64,000 bases of DNA, taken from contig JBFWUW010000003.1 in NCBI GenBank assembly GCA_050247075.1, positions 1 through 64,000 on the forward strand, read 5' to 3'. The number at the start of each line of letters is the position of its first letter. The stretch's first letter is position 1. The position numbers were made by a program, and so were the translations under genes. The notes below the pieces were generated by a model. It saw only the letters and a program-made list of their open reading frames with translations. It searched no databases and was not told the origin of the DNA. Shown piece after piece: positions 35,073 to 43,918 of the stretch. The stretch is from JBFWUW01 sp050247075. Its GTDB lineage: Bacteria; Planctomycetota; Planctomycetia; Pirellulales; JBFWUW01.

Positions 35073-38000
35073 CTAGTGTGCCATGGAACCCGATCCCTCG
35101 GGCGGTTCTCGATGGCCATAAAAACTGTACAAGACAGCTACCAGGTTGGTTAGCAAAACCGTGGTAAACATTCCGCCTACCACAACGATCGCCAGTGGGC
35201 GCTGCGACTCAGAGCCGATCTGGGTCGAAAGGGCCGCCGGTAACAGACCCAAGATGGCCGTAAGCGCTGCCATCGTTTGGGGCCGGATTAGTTTTTCAAC
35301 ACCATCGCGCAGCGCCTCGCGCAGTGGTACTCCTTCAGCGCGGAGTTGATTGAATCGCGAAATCAGCAGCAGGCCAGCCATATTGCCTACGCCCAAGATT
35401 GAGACAAACCCCACCCCCGCCGAGATGTTGAAGGTCTCTCCCGTCAGCAGCAGGGCCCAGATCCCGCCGATCGACATGACCAGCACATTGGTCAATACGA
35501 CGATCGCGTCCAACAGCGATTTCAGTGCCAAATAGAGCAGGACCAGTATCAGAATCAGGGACAATACGACGAGTGCAAAGAGCCTCTCGCCCGCCTCTTG
35601 CATTTCCTGGAATTCACCGCTCCATTCGGCCCGGTAGGGCGACTGGAACAAATCGCCTGCCAGTCGTTGGGCATCGCTCACGGTGCTGGCCAGATCGCGC
35701 CCCCGGACGGAAAAACTAACGGCGATAAAGCGGTTGCCTTGTTCGCGGTAAATGGTCGAAGCGCCGCGACGGACGTAAGATCCACCAGGATCGGGCTTGC
35801 CGTTCTCATCGATGGGCGTCAGCAGGTCTCGCAGCCGGCGGCGCGGGACACCGGCCAACCCCGCGTGTTTTTGGTAGTAGCGGCTGCCGCTGAGCGATGG
35901 CATGGAACGGTTAGTGCCGACTGGCGATACGCCCGTGGCGGGCGAATCGTCGGGCGTGTCCGCGCCGTAAGCAGCGGCTTCGCCAGCCAAATGGTTGCCT
36001 CCAACCTCGACCGGAATATCCAGGATCATGTCTTCGTTGTAGCGCAGCCGCTCCGGCCAGCGGAGCGTGATATCGAAAGTCTTTTCACCCTCGACCATCT
36101 CTGTAAAGGCCCTGCCGCCGACGGCCGTTTGGATGACATCTTGTACATCCGCTACACTAACATTCCATCGTGCGCATTTCTCGCGATCGACCGCAAACTC
36201 CAAATTCGTCTGCCCTTGAATGCTGAAAATGCCGACATTGGTCACGCCCCCAACCTTTACCAGGCGAGTTTTCAGTTGGTCGGCCAGGTGCTGCAATTCA
36301 CTCAGATCCGGGCCAACGATCTTCACGCAGTTTTCGCCTTTGACTCCGGATAAGACTTCCATGACATTGTCGCGAATAGCCTGCGAAAAACTCCAGTCCA
36401 CCCCTGGAACGATCCGGCTTAACTTGCTGTCCAACTCGTCGATCAGTTCGGCCTTGGTGCGCGCCCGGCGCGGGCCGTGCAGCCAACGCCGCCAACCGGC
36501 CTCGTCGGCTATCTTAGGCCACTCATCGCGCGGCTTGAGCGGGGCAAACAGTTCGGCGTTGTAAAAGCCCGTTGGGTCGGTGCCGTCGTCCGGGCGGCCA
36601 ACCTGGCACAGCACGGAACGAAACTCCCCGAATTCCTGCAACATTTCGCGGGCGATACGGGCTTTCGTGTCAACCTCTTCCAGTGAAATCTTTACGGGGA
36701 AAGTGCCGCGTAAATACATATTGCCCTCTTCCAAGGCGGGCATAAACTCACGTCCCAAGTAGGGCAAGGCCAAGGCCGTTGCTACCAGGATCGCCACGAA
36801 CCCCCCCACCGTCAGCCAGCGGTAACGCAGCATCCAATCCAGCTGCCACAGGTAGCCGCGTTTTAGCCAGCGGGCCACGAAATTGTCGGGCTTGGGCTTG
36901 ACCTTGGTAAAGAAAATGCGGCAAAGCACGGGCGAAAGTGTTAGCGATAACAGCAGCGCGCCCCCCAGGGCCAGGGCGTAAGTGTCCGCCATTGGGCCAA
37001 AGATCTGGCCTTCGGGCCCCTGCATTGTAAACAGCGGCAGCAGGGCAAAGACCATAATCAATGTCGCGAAAAACAGGCTCCGCTCGACCTGGTTGGCGGC
37101 CAGCAAAATCTTCTGCTTCAGGGGCAGTTCGGGATGCTCGCCCGATGACAACATGCGGTAGATACATTCCACCATGATGATCGACGAATCGACGATAATG
37201 CCAAAATCCACGGCCCCCAACGACAGCAGGTTTGCCGACTGGCCCCGCAGGTATAAGACACCGAAGGCAAACATCAGCGACAACGGAATGTTGACCGCCA
37301 CGATCAGAGCACTGCGAAGGTCATTCAGAAACACCAGCAGAATCACCACCACCAGTGTCAGGCCCACGAACAGGTTTTCGTGAACGGTTTCGGTCGTGCG
37401 ATTGATGAGTTCCGTCCGGTCGTTGAAGACCTCTAGCTTGACGCCAGGCAGCAAACGCCCAGGAACTTCGTTGAGTTCCTTGACATTGGCCTTAACATCG
37501 ACGAGTGCGGGCATCGACTGCTCGCCCTTGCGCAACAGGACAATGCCTTCCACCGTATCTTCCAGCAAGTCCCACTTGCGCTTGCCGTGTTCGTCCAATA
37601 GTTCGCGGCCATCCGTGTCTTTTTGCGGTTTGGCCAGGCTGACTTTGCCAAACCGCGTGGGGTGTCCCACCACCACTCCGCGGTCGCCAGGTGCTTCATC
37701 GTGTTCCAGTCGGCCACCGTCCACTACCTCGTCGACACGAATCGGAACGTTGTTGGTCGTAGTCAGAACGATGCGGCGGATATCCAGCAATCGCGACCGT
37801 TCCTCGGCTCGCAGCAAATCCCTGGCGGCAACCGGGTCGCTCAAACCAAGTACTTTCTGCACGGGGTCGCTGCCTCCTCCGATGAGCCCCAAGCCACGGA
37901 CGGCCTGGGCTGTTTCTCCCACCCGCATATAGTCGCCGCTGACATTGGCATTGCTATCAGCAATCGCTTTTTCCAATTGATCCAGGGAAATATCGTATTG

Positions 38001-38597
38001 CCGCAGTTTGTCGGGGTCTGGCTGAACCTCGTAGCGTTTGATTCTACCGCCAAATCCGGTGGAATCAGCGATCCTCGGCACGCGGCGAAAGTCCCGCTGC
38101 AACGTCCAGTCTTGCAGGGCTTTCAAGTCCTCCATCGAATAGACGGGTTGCCCCCGCTCGTCGAGTGGATTCGACAGCGTATATCGATAAATTTCGCCAA
38201 TAGCCGAGAACGGAGAAAGTTCTGGCGTTACACCGGTGGGAAGATCAGCCAAACGCAACCGATTGAGGACCTCGGTCCGGGCACGGTTGTAGTCCATGCC
38301 GTATTCGAACTGGTTGCGGATATGCGCCAGGCCAAACAGCGACTTGCTGCGCATGTATTTTAGGTTTGGCATGCCGGCCAGGGCAACTTCCAGCGGCACT
38401 GTAACTTGCCGTTCGACTTCCTCGGCCGATGCGCCGGGGTACTTGGCAATGACCTCAATGATAGCTGGAGCCGGATCAGGATAGGCCTCAACATTCACAT
38501 GGACAAATGAGTATCCTCCTACGGCAGCCAAGGCGATCATCAATAAGACGACAATCAGCCGATTATTGACAGCCCACGTGATTAGTGCGCGAATCAT
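35073..38597 (-). CDS. Heavy-metal efflux RND pump, CzcA/CusA type
   Basis: This 1174-residue inner-membrane transporter belongs to the HME-RND subfamily that exports divalent or monovalent metal ions using the proton gradient. Visible signatures are an N-terminal helix, NVEAYPDPAPAIIEVIAKYPG, porter segments, and the fourth-helix motif GAVDFGIIVDSSIIMVE (about 457-473) carrying the two Asp and the Glu expected for proton relay. A second set of helices with SIGGIWALLLTG lies near the end. It is somewhat longer than CzcA (about 1040) because of inserts, one near residues 880-940. The metal cannot be read. It follows the membrane fusion gene by 69 nt; no outer-membrane factor or regulator is in the window. 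Confidence 0.92.
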   Translation of the reverse strand: MIRALITWAVNNRLIVVLLMIALAAVGGYSFVHVNVEAYPDPAPAIIEVIAKYPGASAEEVERQVTVPLEVALAGMPNLKYMRSKSLFGLAHIRNQFEYGMDYNRARTEVLNRLRLADLPTGVTPELSPFSAIGEIYRYTLSNPLDERGQPVYSMEDLKALQDWTLQRDFRRVPRIADSTGFGGRIKRYEVQPDPDKLRQYDISLDQLEKAIADSNANVSGDYMRVGETAQAVRGLGLIGGGSDPVQKVLGLSDPVAARDLLRAEERSRLLDIRRIVLTTTNNVPIRVDEVVDGGRLEHDEAPGDRGVVVGHPTRFGKVSLAKPQKDTDGRELLDEHGKRKWDLLEDTVEGIVLLRKGEQSMPALVDVKANVKELNEVPGRLLPGVKLEVFNDRTELINRTTETVHENLFVGLTLVVVILLVFLNDLRSALIVAVNIPLSLMFAFGVLYLRGQSANLLSLGAVDFGIIVDSSIIMVECIYRMLSSGEHPELPLKQKILLAANQVERSLFFATLIMVFALLPLFTMQGPEGQIFGPMADTYALALGGALLLSLTLSPVLCRIFFTKVKPKPDNFVARWLKRGYLWQLDWMLRYRWLTVGGFVAILVATALALPYLGREFMPALEEGNMYLRGTFPVKISLEEVDTKARIAREMLQEFGEFRSVLCQVGRPDDGTDPTGFYNAELFAPLKPRDEWPKIADEAGWRRWLHGPRRARTKAELIDELDSKLSRIVPGVDWSFSQAIRDNVMEVLSGVKGENCVKIVGPDLSELQHLADQLKTRLVKVGGVTNVGIFSIQGQTNLEFAVDREKCARWNVSVADVQDVIQTAVGGRAFTEMVEGEKTFDITLRWPERLRYNEDMILDIPVEVGGNHLAGEAAAYGADTPDDSPATGVSPVGTNRSMPSLSGSRYYQKHAGLAGVPRRRLRDLLTPIDENGKPDPGGSYVRRGASTIYREQGNRFIAVSFSVRGRDLASTVSDAQRLAGDLFQSPYRAEWSGEFQEMQEAGERLFALVVLSLILILVLLYLALKSLLDAIVVLTNVLVMSIGGIWALLLTGETFNISAGVGFVSILGVGNMAGLLLISRFNQLRAEGVPLREALRDGVEKLIRPQTMAALTAILGLLPAALSTQIGSESQRPLAIVVVGGMFTTVLLTNLVAVLYSFYGHREPPEGSGSMAH

Positions 38598-38666
38598 TCT
38601 GGCCTACTTGAGATCGAAGGCATGTCGAAAACCACTGAACCCGCTGAAAATCCTCGGCGAATCGGA

Positions 38667-40073
38667 CTACCGCTGCATCGCCTTCGCGGAGGAAACGCGC
38701 AACTCCGCGAGGGTGGAAGTCAGCAGAACGGCTCCGGAAGTCACGACTATATCGCCCTGCCGCAGCGGTGCATCTTCGCTAGAACTTGTTGGGGCGCCGC
38801 GGAGAAAAACCATATCGCGCGAGCGTCGAACGACTTGCACGCGACGCTGGACGAATTCATTCTCGTCCGCGCCTTCCGCGACGAATACAAACTTATCGTC
38901 CCCCTCTTCGATCAAGGCAGTGGCGGGCACGCCGACCTCGCCATCGTCGGTCACGGGCAAATCAATGGTTGCGGAAATGAATTGTCCGACACGGAGATGG
39001 CCATCTTGGTTGTCGACCCAGCCGCGTACCGTGGCTGTATGCTGGGCCGGATCGATTACTTCGCCGATGAGATCGAACATTCCGTCAATTGGCGTGGAGT
39101 TCGGCTGCGAGGTCAAGCGGATGCTCCAACGGCGGTCGGCGCCGCGCAAACTGGCTAAGGTTGGCAGGTCTTCCTCATAGACGTTGGCCAACACGGTTAG
39201 CCGCCGAAGATCACCGATCTTGAACAGATCCAGGTCCGTCTTGATGATGTCGCCCGGAACGACGTTCTTTTCCAGAATTACGCCGTCGAAAGGGGCCTTG
39301 ATTTCGAGTTCGGCCCACTTTCTATCAACCTTAATAGCGTTTCGTGGATTTTTGCCTGGGCCTTCCTTGTGCAGCCGCTCGGCCTCCTCGCGAGTCTCCT
39401 CAATCTCCGCCTCGTCCAACCGCCACGATCGAAGGGTTCGTTCGATGCGATCGACCGCGATCACGTCAACTTCGTAATCGCGTTCGGCTTCACGAATGAC
39501 CTTCTCGGCGATGACGCCCGGCTTGAGGCTTTTCAGACGTTCGAGGGTGGTCTTGTCGAGCTGCATTCTTGACAAGGCGTCGACCAGTTCACTTTTCTTT
39601 TCGCCGACTTCCTTGCTCCACAAAACGGCCAACAACTGGCCTTGCTTGACTTGATCGCCGTATCGCAATGCCCTTTGCGCCAATGCGCCGCTGCCGCTCG
39701 CTCGCGCGTCGTCATCGTCTGTCATTCCGATGGCAACAATTTCACCCTCGAAACGCGACCGGACATGGGCCAGCCTGTTGGAATCGAGCGAAAGCGACCC
39801 GAGGAGCCGCAGTGGAGGCGGAGTTGGATTCGACACCACGGGTTCCGTGCGGATCCGCAGATATTCCATAACGTCTACCGGAACACGCAGCGCGCCCGCA
39901 CGGTCCGTGCAGAGTTCCACGGTTGGCGGGGAAACGGCTTCCTCCACGGTATCCTTTTCCGACACGAAAAGCCGAGGATATTGGCGATAGGCCATAAACG
40001 AGGCGGCCAGTGCAACCATACAACCGGTTAAGAGAGCACCGCGTCCGATTCGGCCTGATCTTCGTTGAAGCAT
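38667..40073 (-). CDS. Membrane fusion protein of RND efflux (CzcB/HlyD type)
   Basis: This 468-residue protein has one N-terminal membrane helix (about 10-30). A half-lipoyl segment with LRLLGSLSLDSNRLAHVRSRFEGEIVAI follows, then a long alpha-hairpin (about 160-240). The second lipoyl half reads WAELEIKAPFDGVILEKNVVPGDII, then comes a beta-barrel with IGDLRRLTVLANVYEEDLPTL, and a membrane-proximal domain. These are hallmarks of periplasmic adaptor proteins that link an RND pump to an outer-membrane channel. A second lipoyl-proximal Asp-rich stretch (MTDDDDARASG) is an unusual insertion. The pump gene lies 69 nt downstream on the same strand. Confidence 0.9.
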   Translation of the reverse strand: MLQRRSGRIGRGALLTGCMVALAASFMAYRQYPRLFVSEKDTVEEAVSPPTVELCTDRAGALRVPVDVMEYLRIRTEPVVSNPTPPPLRLLGSLSLDSNRLAHVRSRFEGEIVAIGMTDDDDARASGSGALAQRALRYGDQVKQGQLLAVLWSKEVGEKKSELVDALSRMQLDKTTLERLKSLKPGVIAEKVIREAERDYEVDVIAVDRIERTLRSWRLDEAEIEETREEAERLHKEGPGKNPRNAIKVDRKWAELEIKAPFDGVILEKNVVPGDIIKTDLDLFKIGDLRRLTVLANVYEEDLPTLASLRGADRRWSIRLTSQPNSTPIDGMFDLIGEVIDPAQHTATVRGWVDNQDGHLRVGQFISATIDLPVTDDGEVGVPATALIEEGDDKFVFVAEGADENEFVQRRVQVVRRSRDMVFLRGAPTSSSEDAPLRQGDIVVTSGAVLLTSTLAELRVSSAKAMQR

Positions 40074-40414
40074 AGAGACGAACTCGATGGACCACCCCAG
40101 AACGACAACACAAGCCTTTACTCAACAGGAACCTAACAAGAAAGTCTAGTCACCGAAATCCTACTTTTCGCGGAAAACCGTCCAGGTTACGCGCAATTAA
40201 TCTTAGATCATCACCGACTAAACTGGGTTCAATGAAAGCCGAAAGCGAAATCTGGGCTAGATGCCCTCCTGGGTGCTACTTAAGAACGCAACATGGCGCC
40301 TGGCGACAAGTTAGAATCGCTTGCATGAACGCCCCTTGCGACGAACGGCTTGGGTGCCCCTGAAGCTGTTTGGACTTTCACTGCCGTGACGCTCGCCCCC
40401 CCAGAAGACGGCCA
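40074..40414. promoter_or_regulatory. Divergent intergenic region upstream of efflux genes and M28 peptidase
   Basis: This 341-nt spacer between divergent genes is visibly less GC-rich than its neighbours, especially 40130-40255 (for example CGCAATTAATCTTAGATCAT). It must hold promoters for both sides, but I cannot name definite boxes. The last 45 nt upstream of the M28 ATG are partly similar to the region upstream of the remnant at 34985. Confidence 0.5.
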
Positions 40415-41302
40415 ATGAGCCAGGACATTCAGCAGATCGAAGCCAGTCTGCGGTTGCATGTCGATCGGCTGGCCGGATTGATTGGGCCGCGTACGCTCGA
40501 CAAGCCACAGACGATTCAGGCGGCGACGGGCTATATCGAAGGCCAATGGAGCGAGATGGGCTACTCGGTCGAGCGCGAGACGTATGACGCGCTTGGTACG
40601 GCAGCCACGAACCTGGTCGTCGAGCGGGTCGGCGGCGGCAGGCCGGATGAGATTGTGTTGCTGGGGGCACACTACGACACGATTGCCGCCACGCCTGGGG
40701 CGGACGACAACGCCTCGGCCGTGGCGGTGCTGCTGGAGGTGAGCCGCCTGCTGCGGGAGCACGCCAGCCGCCGCACGGTGCGCTACGTGGCGTTTGCCTG
40801 CGAGGAGCAGCCGTACTTCCATACTGGGGCGATGGGCAGCCAGTACCACGCTCGGCAGTCGCGGCTGCGGGGCGACAACATCGTGGGCATGTTGTGCTTG
40901 GAGATGGTTGGCTATTACACATCCGCCCCAAATTCGCAAGCGGTGCCGCCCGGCATTCCCAAAGGGCTGCACCGTTTCTTTCCACGGCGGGGCGACTTTT
41001 TGGCCGCCGTGGGCAACATGCGTTCCGGGCCGCTCTGTTGGCGGTTTCGCCGCGGTTTCAAACGAGGAGCGCGGCGGATGCCCCTGTTCTCCATTTGCCT
41101 GCCCGAAAAAATCCAGGAGATCCGCCGCAGCGACAACAGCTCTTTCTGGGACCAAGGCTACCCCGCCCTGATGCTGACCGACACCAGTTTCCTGCGCAAC
41201 CCCCACTACCACCAACCGACCGACACGCCCGACACCCTCAATTATGCCCGGATGGCGGAAGTCACCCTGGGAGTTGCGTCGGCGGTAAGGTGGTTGGCGT
41301 GA
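40415..41302 (+). CDS. M28 family zinc peptidase (aminopeptidase-like)
   Basis: The ATG at 40415 (MSQDIQQIEAS) gives 295 residues. All expected zinc-site blocks are visible: LLGAHYDTI (His and Asp), PGADDNASAVAVLLE (bridging Asp), AFACEEQPYF (catalytic Glu pair) and NPHYHQPTDTPDTLNY (final His). The YxSxNSQ-like insert and lack of a signal peptide suggest a cytoplasmic enzyme. Substrates in this family range from peptides to N-terminal amino acids or Gln cyclisation, so specificity is open. A truncated copy of the first 20 codons lies beyond the divergent efflux genes at 34985. Confidence 0.9.
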   Translation: MSQDIQQIEASLRLHVDRLAGLIGPRTLDKPQTIQAATGYIEGQWSEMGYSVERETYDALGTAATNLVVERVGGGRPDEIVLLGAHYDTIAATPGADDNASAVAVLLEVSRLLREHASRRTVRYVAFACEEQPYFHTGAMGSQYHARQSRLRGDNIVGMLCLEMVGYYTSAPNSQAVPPGIPKGLHRFFPRRGDFLAAVGNMRSGPLCWRFRRGFKRGARRMPLFSICLPEKIQEIRRSDNSSFWDQGYPALMLTDTSFLRNPHYHQPTDTPDTLNYARMAEVTLGVASAVRWLA

Positions 41303-41365
41303 TGGGAACGGCGGGGATTTACGCGTCAAGCCGGCGGGGCACCATCCGCGGTTATCCATCAACGA

Positions 41366-41458
41366 TTAGCCGCTACGTGGTAGCGGAGCACGGTTCCGCG
41401 AAAGCACATGCCACCAGCAAGCCGCCCACCGCGCGCTCCGCTAGCGCGTCGCGGCTAA
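41366..41458. repeat. 93-bp inverted-repeat (MITE-like) element
   Basis: Arms of 24 bp (41366-41389 and 41435-41458, beginning TTAGCCGC and ending GCGGCTAA) are inverted repeats with about four mismatches around a 45-nt centre. It lies in the 164-nt gap between convergent genes, ending 9 nt before the 3' end of the next gene. The arms resemble a repeat often seen between planctomycete genes. Confidence 0.6.
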
Positions 41459-41466
41459 CCGGCATA

Positions 41467-41955
41467 TTATTCCGAGCTTCTCACGTACGGCTTGGATCCC
41501 GGCATCACGTCGGTCGAACGGGCGGTGCAAGTAATCTTTCCGTCAAGTAGATCGAGAAATGCGTACACGATGTCAGCCAGGCATCGCCGTTCAATTGAAA
41601 AGAACTGAAAACCCTCGATTCCGAGCAAGTTGATCGTAGCGGCATCCAACGGGGAATTGTTGCTTTGCAGTTCTTTGAGCAAAGAGTCGATGGCCTTGCG
41701 GACAACGGTGCGGCCTTCCTGCGTCGAAAAAACGCACTCCAGATCGTGCGGTACGCAACCCAAAAAATATCCACGGGATGCGAGCAGCCAACGGTTGCGA
41801 ATTTCCAGAGTCGCGTGATGTTCGCCGAGGTCGTTTGGTTCCGGCAAGTGGAGTGACAGCAAGCGTAACCACAATTCGAGCATCGAGTCGCGCATCCAGA
41901 ATCCGGGCTCGTTTCCCGTTGTTGCCTCGGTCAGCGTGACAAACGATGTTCCCAT
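41467..41955 (-). CDS. Hypothetical protein, 162 residues
   Basis: I do not recognise a family. The protein is soluble in appearance: no signal peptide and no long hydrophobic segment. It has predicted helices at about 22-45 and 75-100, a central ATLEIRNRWLLASRGYFLGCVPHDLE block, and a leucine-rich C-terminal half (LADIVYAFLDLLDGKI). Codon use looks less GC-biased than its neighbours. It stands between the MITE-like element and a small same-strand gene. Coding status is likely but not certain. Confidence 0.55.
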   Translation of the reverse strand: MGTSFVTLTEATTGNEPGFWMRDSMLELWLRLLSLHLPEPNDLGEHHATLEIRNRWLLASRGYFLGCVPHDLECVFSTQEGRTVVRKAIDSLLKELQSNNSPLDAATINLLGIEGFQFFSIERRCLADIVYAFLDLLDGKITCTARSTDVMPGSKPYVRSSE

Positions 41956-42047
41956 GCGGTTTACTGTAAGAATGATCCGATTTTCGGGAAAGCCATCTTT
42001 GCCAATGAAAATGAATGGCTGTCCCCGGCGTTGCGCATCGCGTTAGT

Positions 42048-42248
42048 CTAGGCCACCGGTTTCGATTCGCCCAAGTAGTCGCGAATCTCGATGCGGAGGC
42101 GGGCCAGATCGTCCAGCGGGGCCTCCGCCATCACGGCAAACAAGTTGGGGTCGCGGGGGAGAATGGTCTGCTGCAAATCCGCCAGCGCTGCCAGCAGTTT
42201 ATCCATTTGCTCCAGCGAGACACGCAATTGATTGGGTACGTTAATCAT
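42048..42248 (-). CDS. Small hypothetical protein
   Basis: About 66 residues from ATG 42248, or 71 from GTG 42263. It has two amphipathic helices (RVSLEQMDKLLAALADLQQTIL and LDDLARLRIEIRDYL), no signal and no cysteine pairs. It lies 33-48 nt downstream of epmA on the same strand. It may be a small partner of unknown role; coding support is the good helix pattern and codon bias only. Confidence 0.5.
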   Translation of the reverse strand: MINVPNQLRVSLEQMDKLLAALADLQQTILPRDPNLFAVMAEAPLDDLARLRIEIRDYLGESKPVA

Positions 42249-42296
42249 GGCAATCTTTGCCACACGCGACGGAATCTGGCGGTACGCTCAACCTTT

Positions 42297-43295
42297 CTAC
42301 GCCCTATCGCTCGGAAACGCCACCACTTCGGCCAAACTCTCCGCCCCGGCGGCTAGCATCACCAGGCGGTCGAAGCCCAGGGCCGCGCCGCAGCAGGCGG
42401 GCAGGCCACTATCCATGGCGGAGAGGAGCCGGCTGGTTTCTGGCAGGGGCGGCTTGCCGTCGGCGGCCCGGTTGACGTTGTGGCGGGCGTGGCGGTCGCG
42501 CAGTTCGTCGGCGTCCAACAGTTCGTGGTAGCCGTTGATAAGTTCGATGCCGCGCAGGTAGACCTCAAACCGTTCGGCCACCGGCGGCGAGTCGTTCCGC
42601 ACGATGGCCAGGGCTGACTGGCTGGCCGGGTAGTCGTACAAGATCAACGGGCGAGACTCCCCCAATAGCGGCTCGACCAGTTCACCCAGCAGCCATTGCA
42701 GCCAGCCGTCGCGGTCGTCCAGCAACAGGCCGGGCGGTGGCGTCAGCCCGTGTGTCTCGGCGGCGGCAGCCAGCTCAAAGGGGTTCGCGCCGTGCGGGCT
42801 AAGCCCCACGAAGGCTTCGAAGGCCTCGCCATAGCTCAGCCGGTCGGCCGGTCCCAGCGTCAGCAGGCAATCGCACAGGTCGGAGGCAAACTGCATCGCC
42901 TGGATGTAGCTAGCACCCGGCTGGTACCACTCGGCAATGGTGAACTCCGGGTTGTGCAGCCGGCCCGCCTCTCCGTTGCGAAACGACCGCGTGACCTGAT
43001 AGATAGCCGGAGGACCGGCGGCATCGTCCGTCGGCGCGGCCAGCAGCCGCTTCATGCCGAACTCCGGAGAAGTCTGCAAATACATCCGCCGGCCATGATC
43101 GGGCTGGCAAGGATTAGGAGCCAGCAGGGTCACGAACGGATCGAGATGCCGATCGACGACAATATCGGCCGAAAGCAGCGGCGTTTCGACTTCCAAGAAT
43201 TCGCGGGCGTCGAAGAACCCGCGCAGCTTGGCCAGCAGCGCCGCGCGAAGGCGAAGGCGGTCCCAAGAGGCGGTGGGGAGGAAATCGGCGGGCAT
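42297..43295 (-). CDS. epmA: Elongation factor P--(R)-beta-lysine ligase
   Basis: EpmA (GenX/PoxA/YjeA) is a class II lysyl-tRNA-synthetase-like enzyme that attaches (R)-beta-lysine to a conserved lysine of elongation factor P. At 332 residues it lacks the anticodon-binding domain of LysRS. Class II motifs are visible: FLEVETPLL (motif 1), MYLQTSPEFGMKRLL, YQVTRSFRNGE and HNPEFTIAEWY (motif 2 region), LRGIELINGYHEL, and GAALGFDRLVML (motif 3). It lies just downstream of efp on the same strand (15 nt), with epmB divergent beyond efp. This tight grouping supports the assignment over a short LysRS. Confidence 0.93.
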   Translation of the reverse strand: MPADFLPTASWDRLRLRAALLAKLRGFFDAREFLEVETPLLSADIVVDRHLDPFVTLLAPNPCQPDHGRRMYLQTSPEFGMKRLLAAPTDDAAGPPAIYQVTRSFRNGEAGRLHNPEFTIAEWYQPGASYIQAMQFASDLCDCLLTLGPADRLSYGEAFEAFVGLSPHGANPFELAAAAETHGLTPPPGLLLDDRDGWLQWLLGELVEPLLGESRPLILYDYPASQSALAIVRNDSPPVAERFEVYLRGIELINGYHELLDADELRDRHARHNVNRAADGKPPLPETSRLLSAMDSGLPACCGAALGFDRLVMLAAGAESLAEVVAFPSDRA

Positions 43296-43310
43296 GGGGT
43301 TGGCCGCCGC

Positions 43311-43880
43311 TTACTCGCGGACGCGCTCAATATATTCGCCGGTTCGCGTGTCGATGCGGATCATTTCGCCCTGTTCCACGAAGGCGGGGCAAGTGATGGT
43401 GGCACCGGTCTCCATCTTGCACGGCTTGGTCAGGTTGGTGGCCGTGTTGCCGCGGACGGAGGGCTCGCAATATTCGATCTTGAGGATCACATGGTTGGGC
43501 GGCTCAACACTGATCGGCACGTTGTTGAACAGCATCATGTTGCAGAGCATGCCCTCTTTGAGGTACTGCCAGGCGTCGCCCACTACTTCCTTGGTCAGGT
43601 CGTACTGCTCGTAGCTGACGTTGTCCATGAAGAAGTACTTGTCTTGCTGCTGATACAAGAACTGCGACTCAATCTCCGTCACGTCGGCCGCGTCCAGCGA
43701 GTCGCCGCTTTTGTAGGTGCGGTCGAGCATGGTATTGCGGATCAAATGCCGCAGCCGGCACTTGTACAACGCCTGCCCCTTGCCCGGCTTGACGAAGTTG
43801 CACTCAACCATCAAATACGGGCTGCCGTCGATCTGAATCTTCAGGCCCTTCTTGAAATCGCTGGTGTTATAGCTCGGCAC
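43311..43880 (-). CDS. efp: Elongation factor P
   Basis: EF-P binds between the P and E sites of the ribosome and relieves stalling at polyproline stretches. The protein has 189 residues in three beta-barrel domains. The modification loop reads FVKPGKGQA with the lysine at position 34, the residue beta-lysylated by EpmA in the known pathway. The C-terminus retains the typical IRIDTRTGEYIERVRE. The start codon is GTG at 43880, with AGGAA about 8 nt upstream. It shares a promoter region with the divergent epmB and precedes epmA. A Pro-rich proteome, as in this window, would need EF-P. Confidence 0.96.
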   Translation of the reverse strand: MPSYNTSDFKKGLKIQIDGSPYLMVECNFVKPGKGQALYKCRLRHLIRNTMLDRTYKSGDSLDAADVTEIESQFLYQQQDKYFFMDNVSYEQYDLTKEVVGDAWQYLKEGMLCNMMLFNNVPISVEPPNHVILKIEYCEPSVRGNTATNLTKPCKMETGATITCPAFVEQGEMIRIDTRTGEYIERVRE

Positions 43881-43918
43881 GTTCGGTTTCCTGCTTCGCG
43901 GACGGGTGGGTAGGGGCT

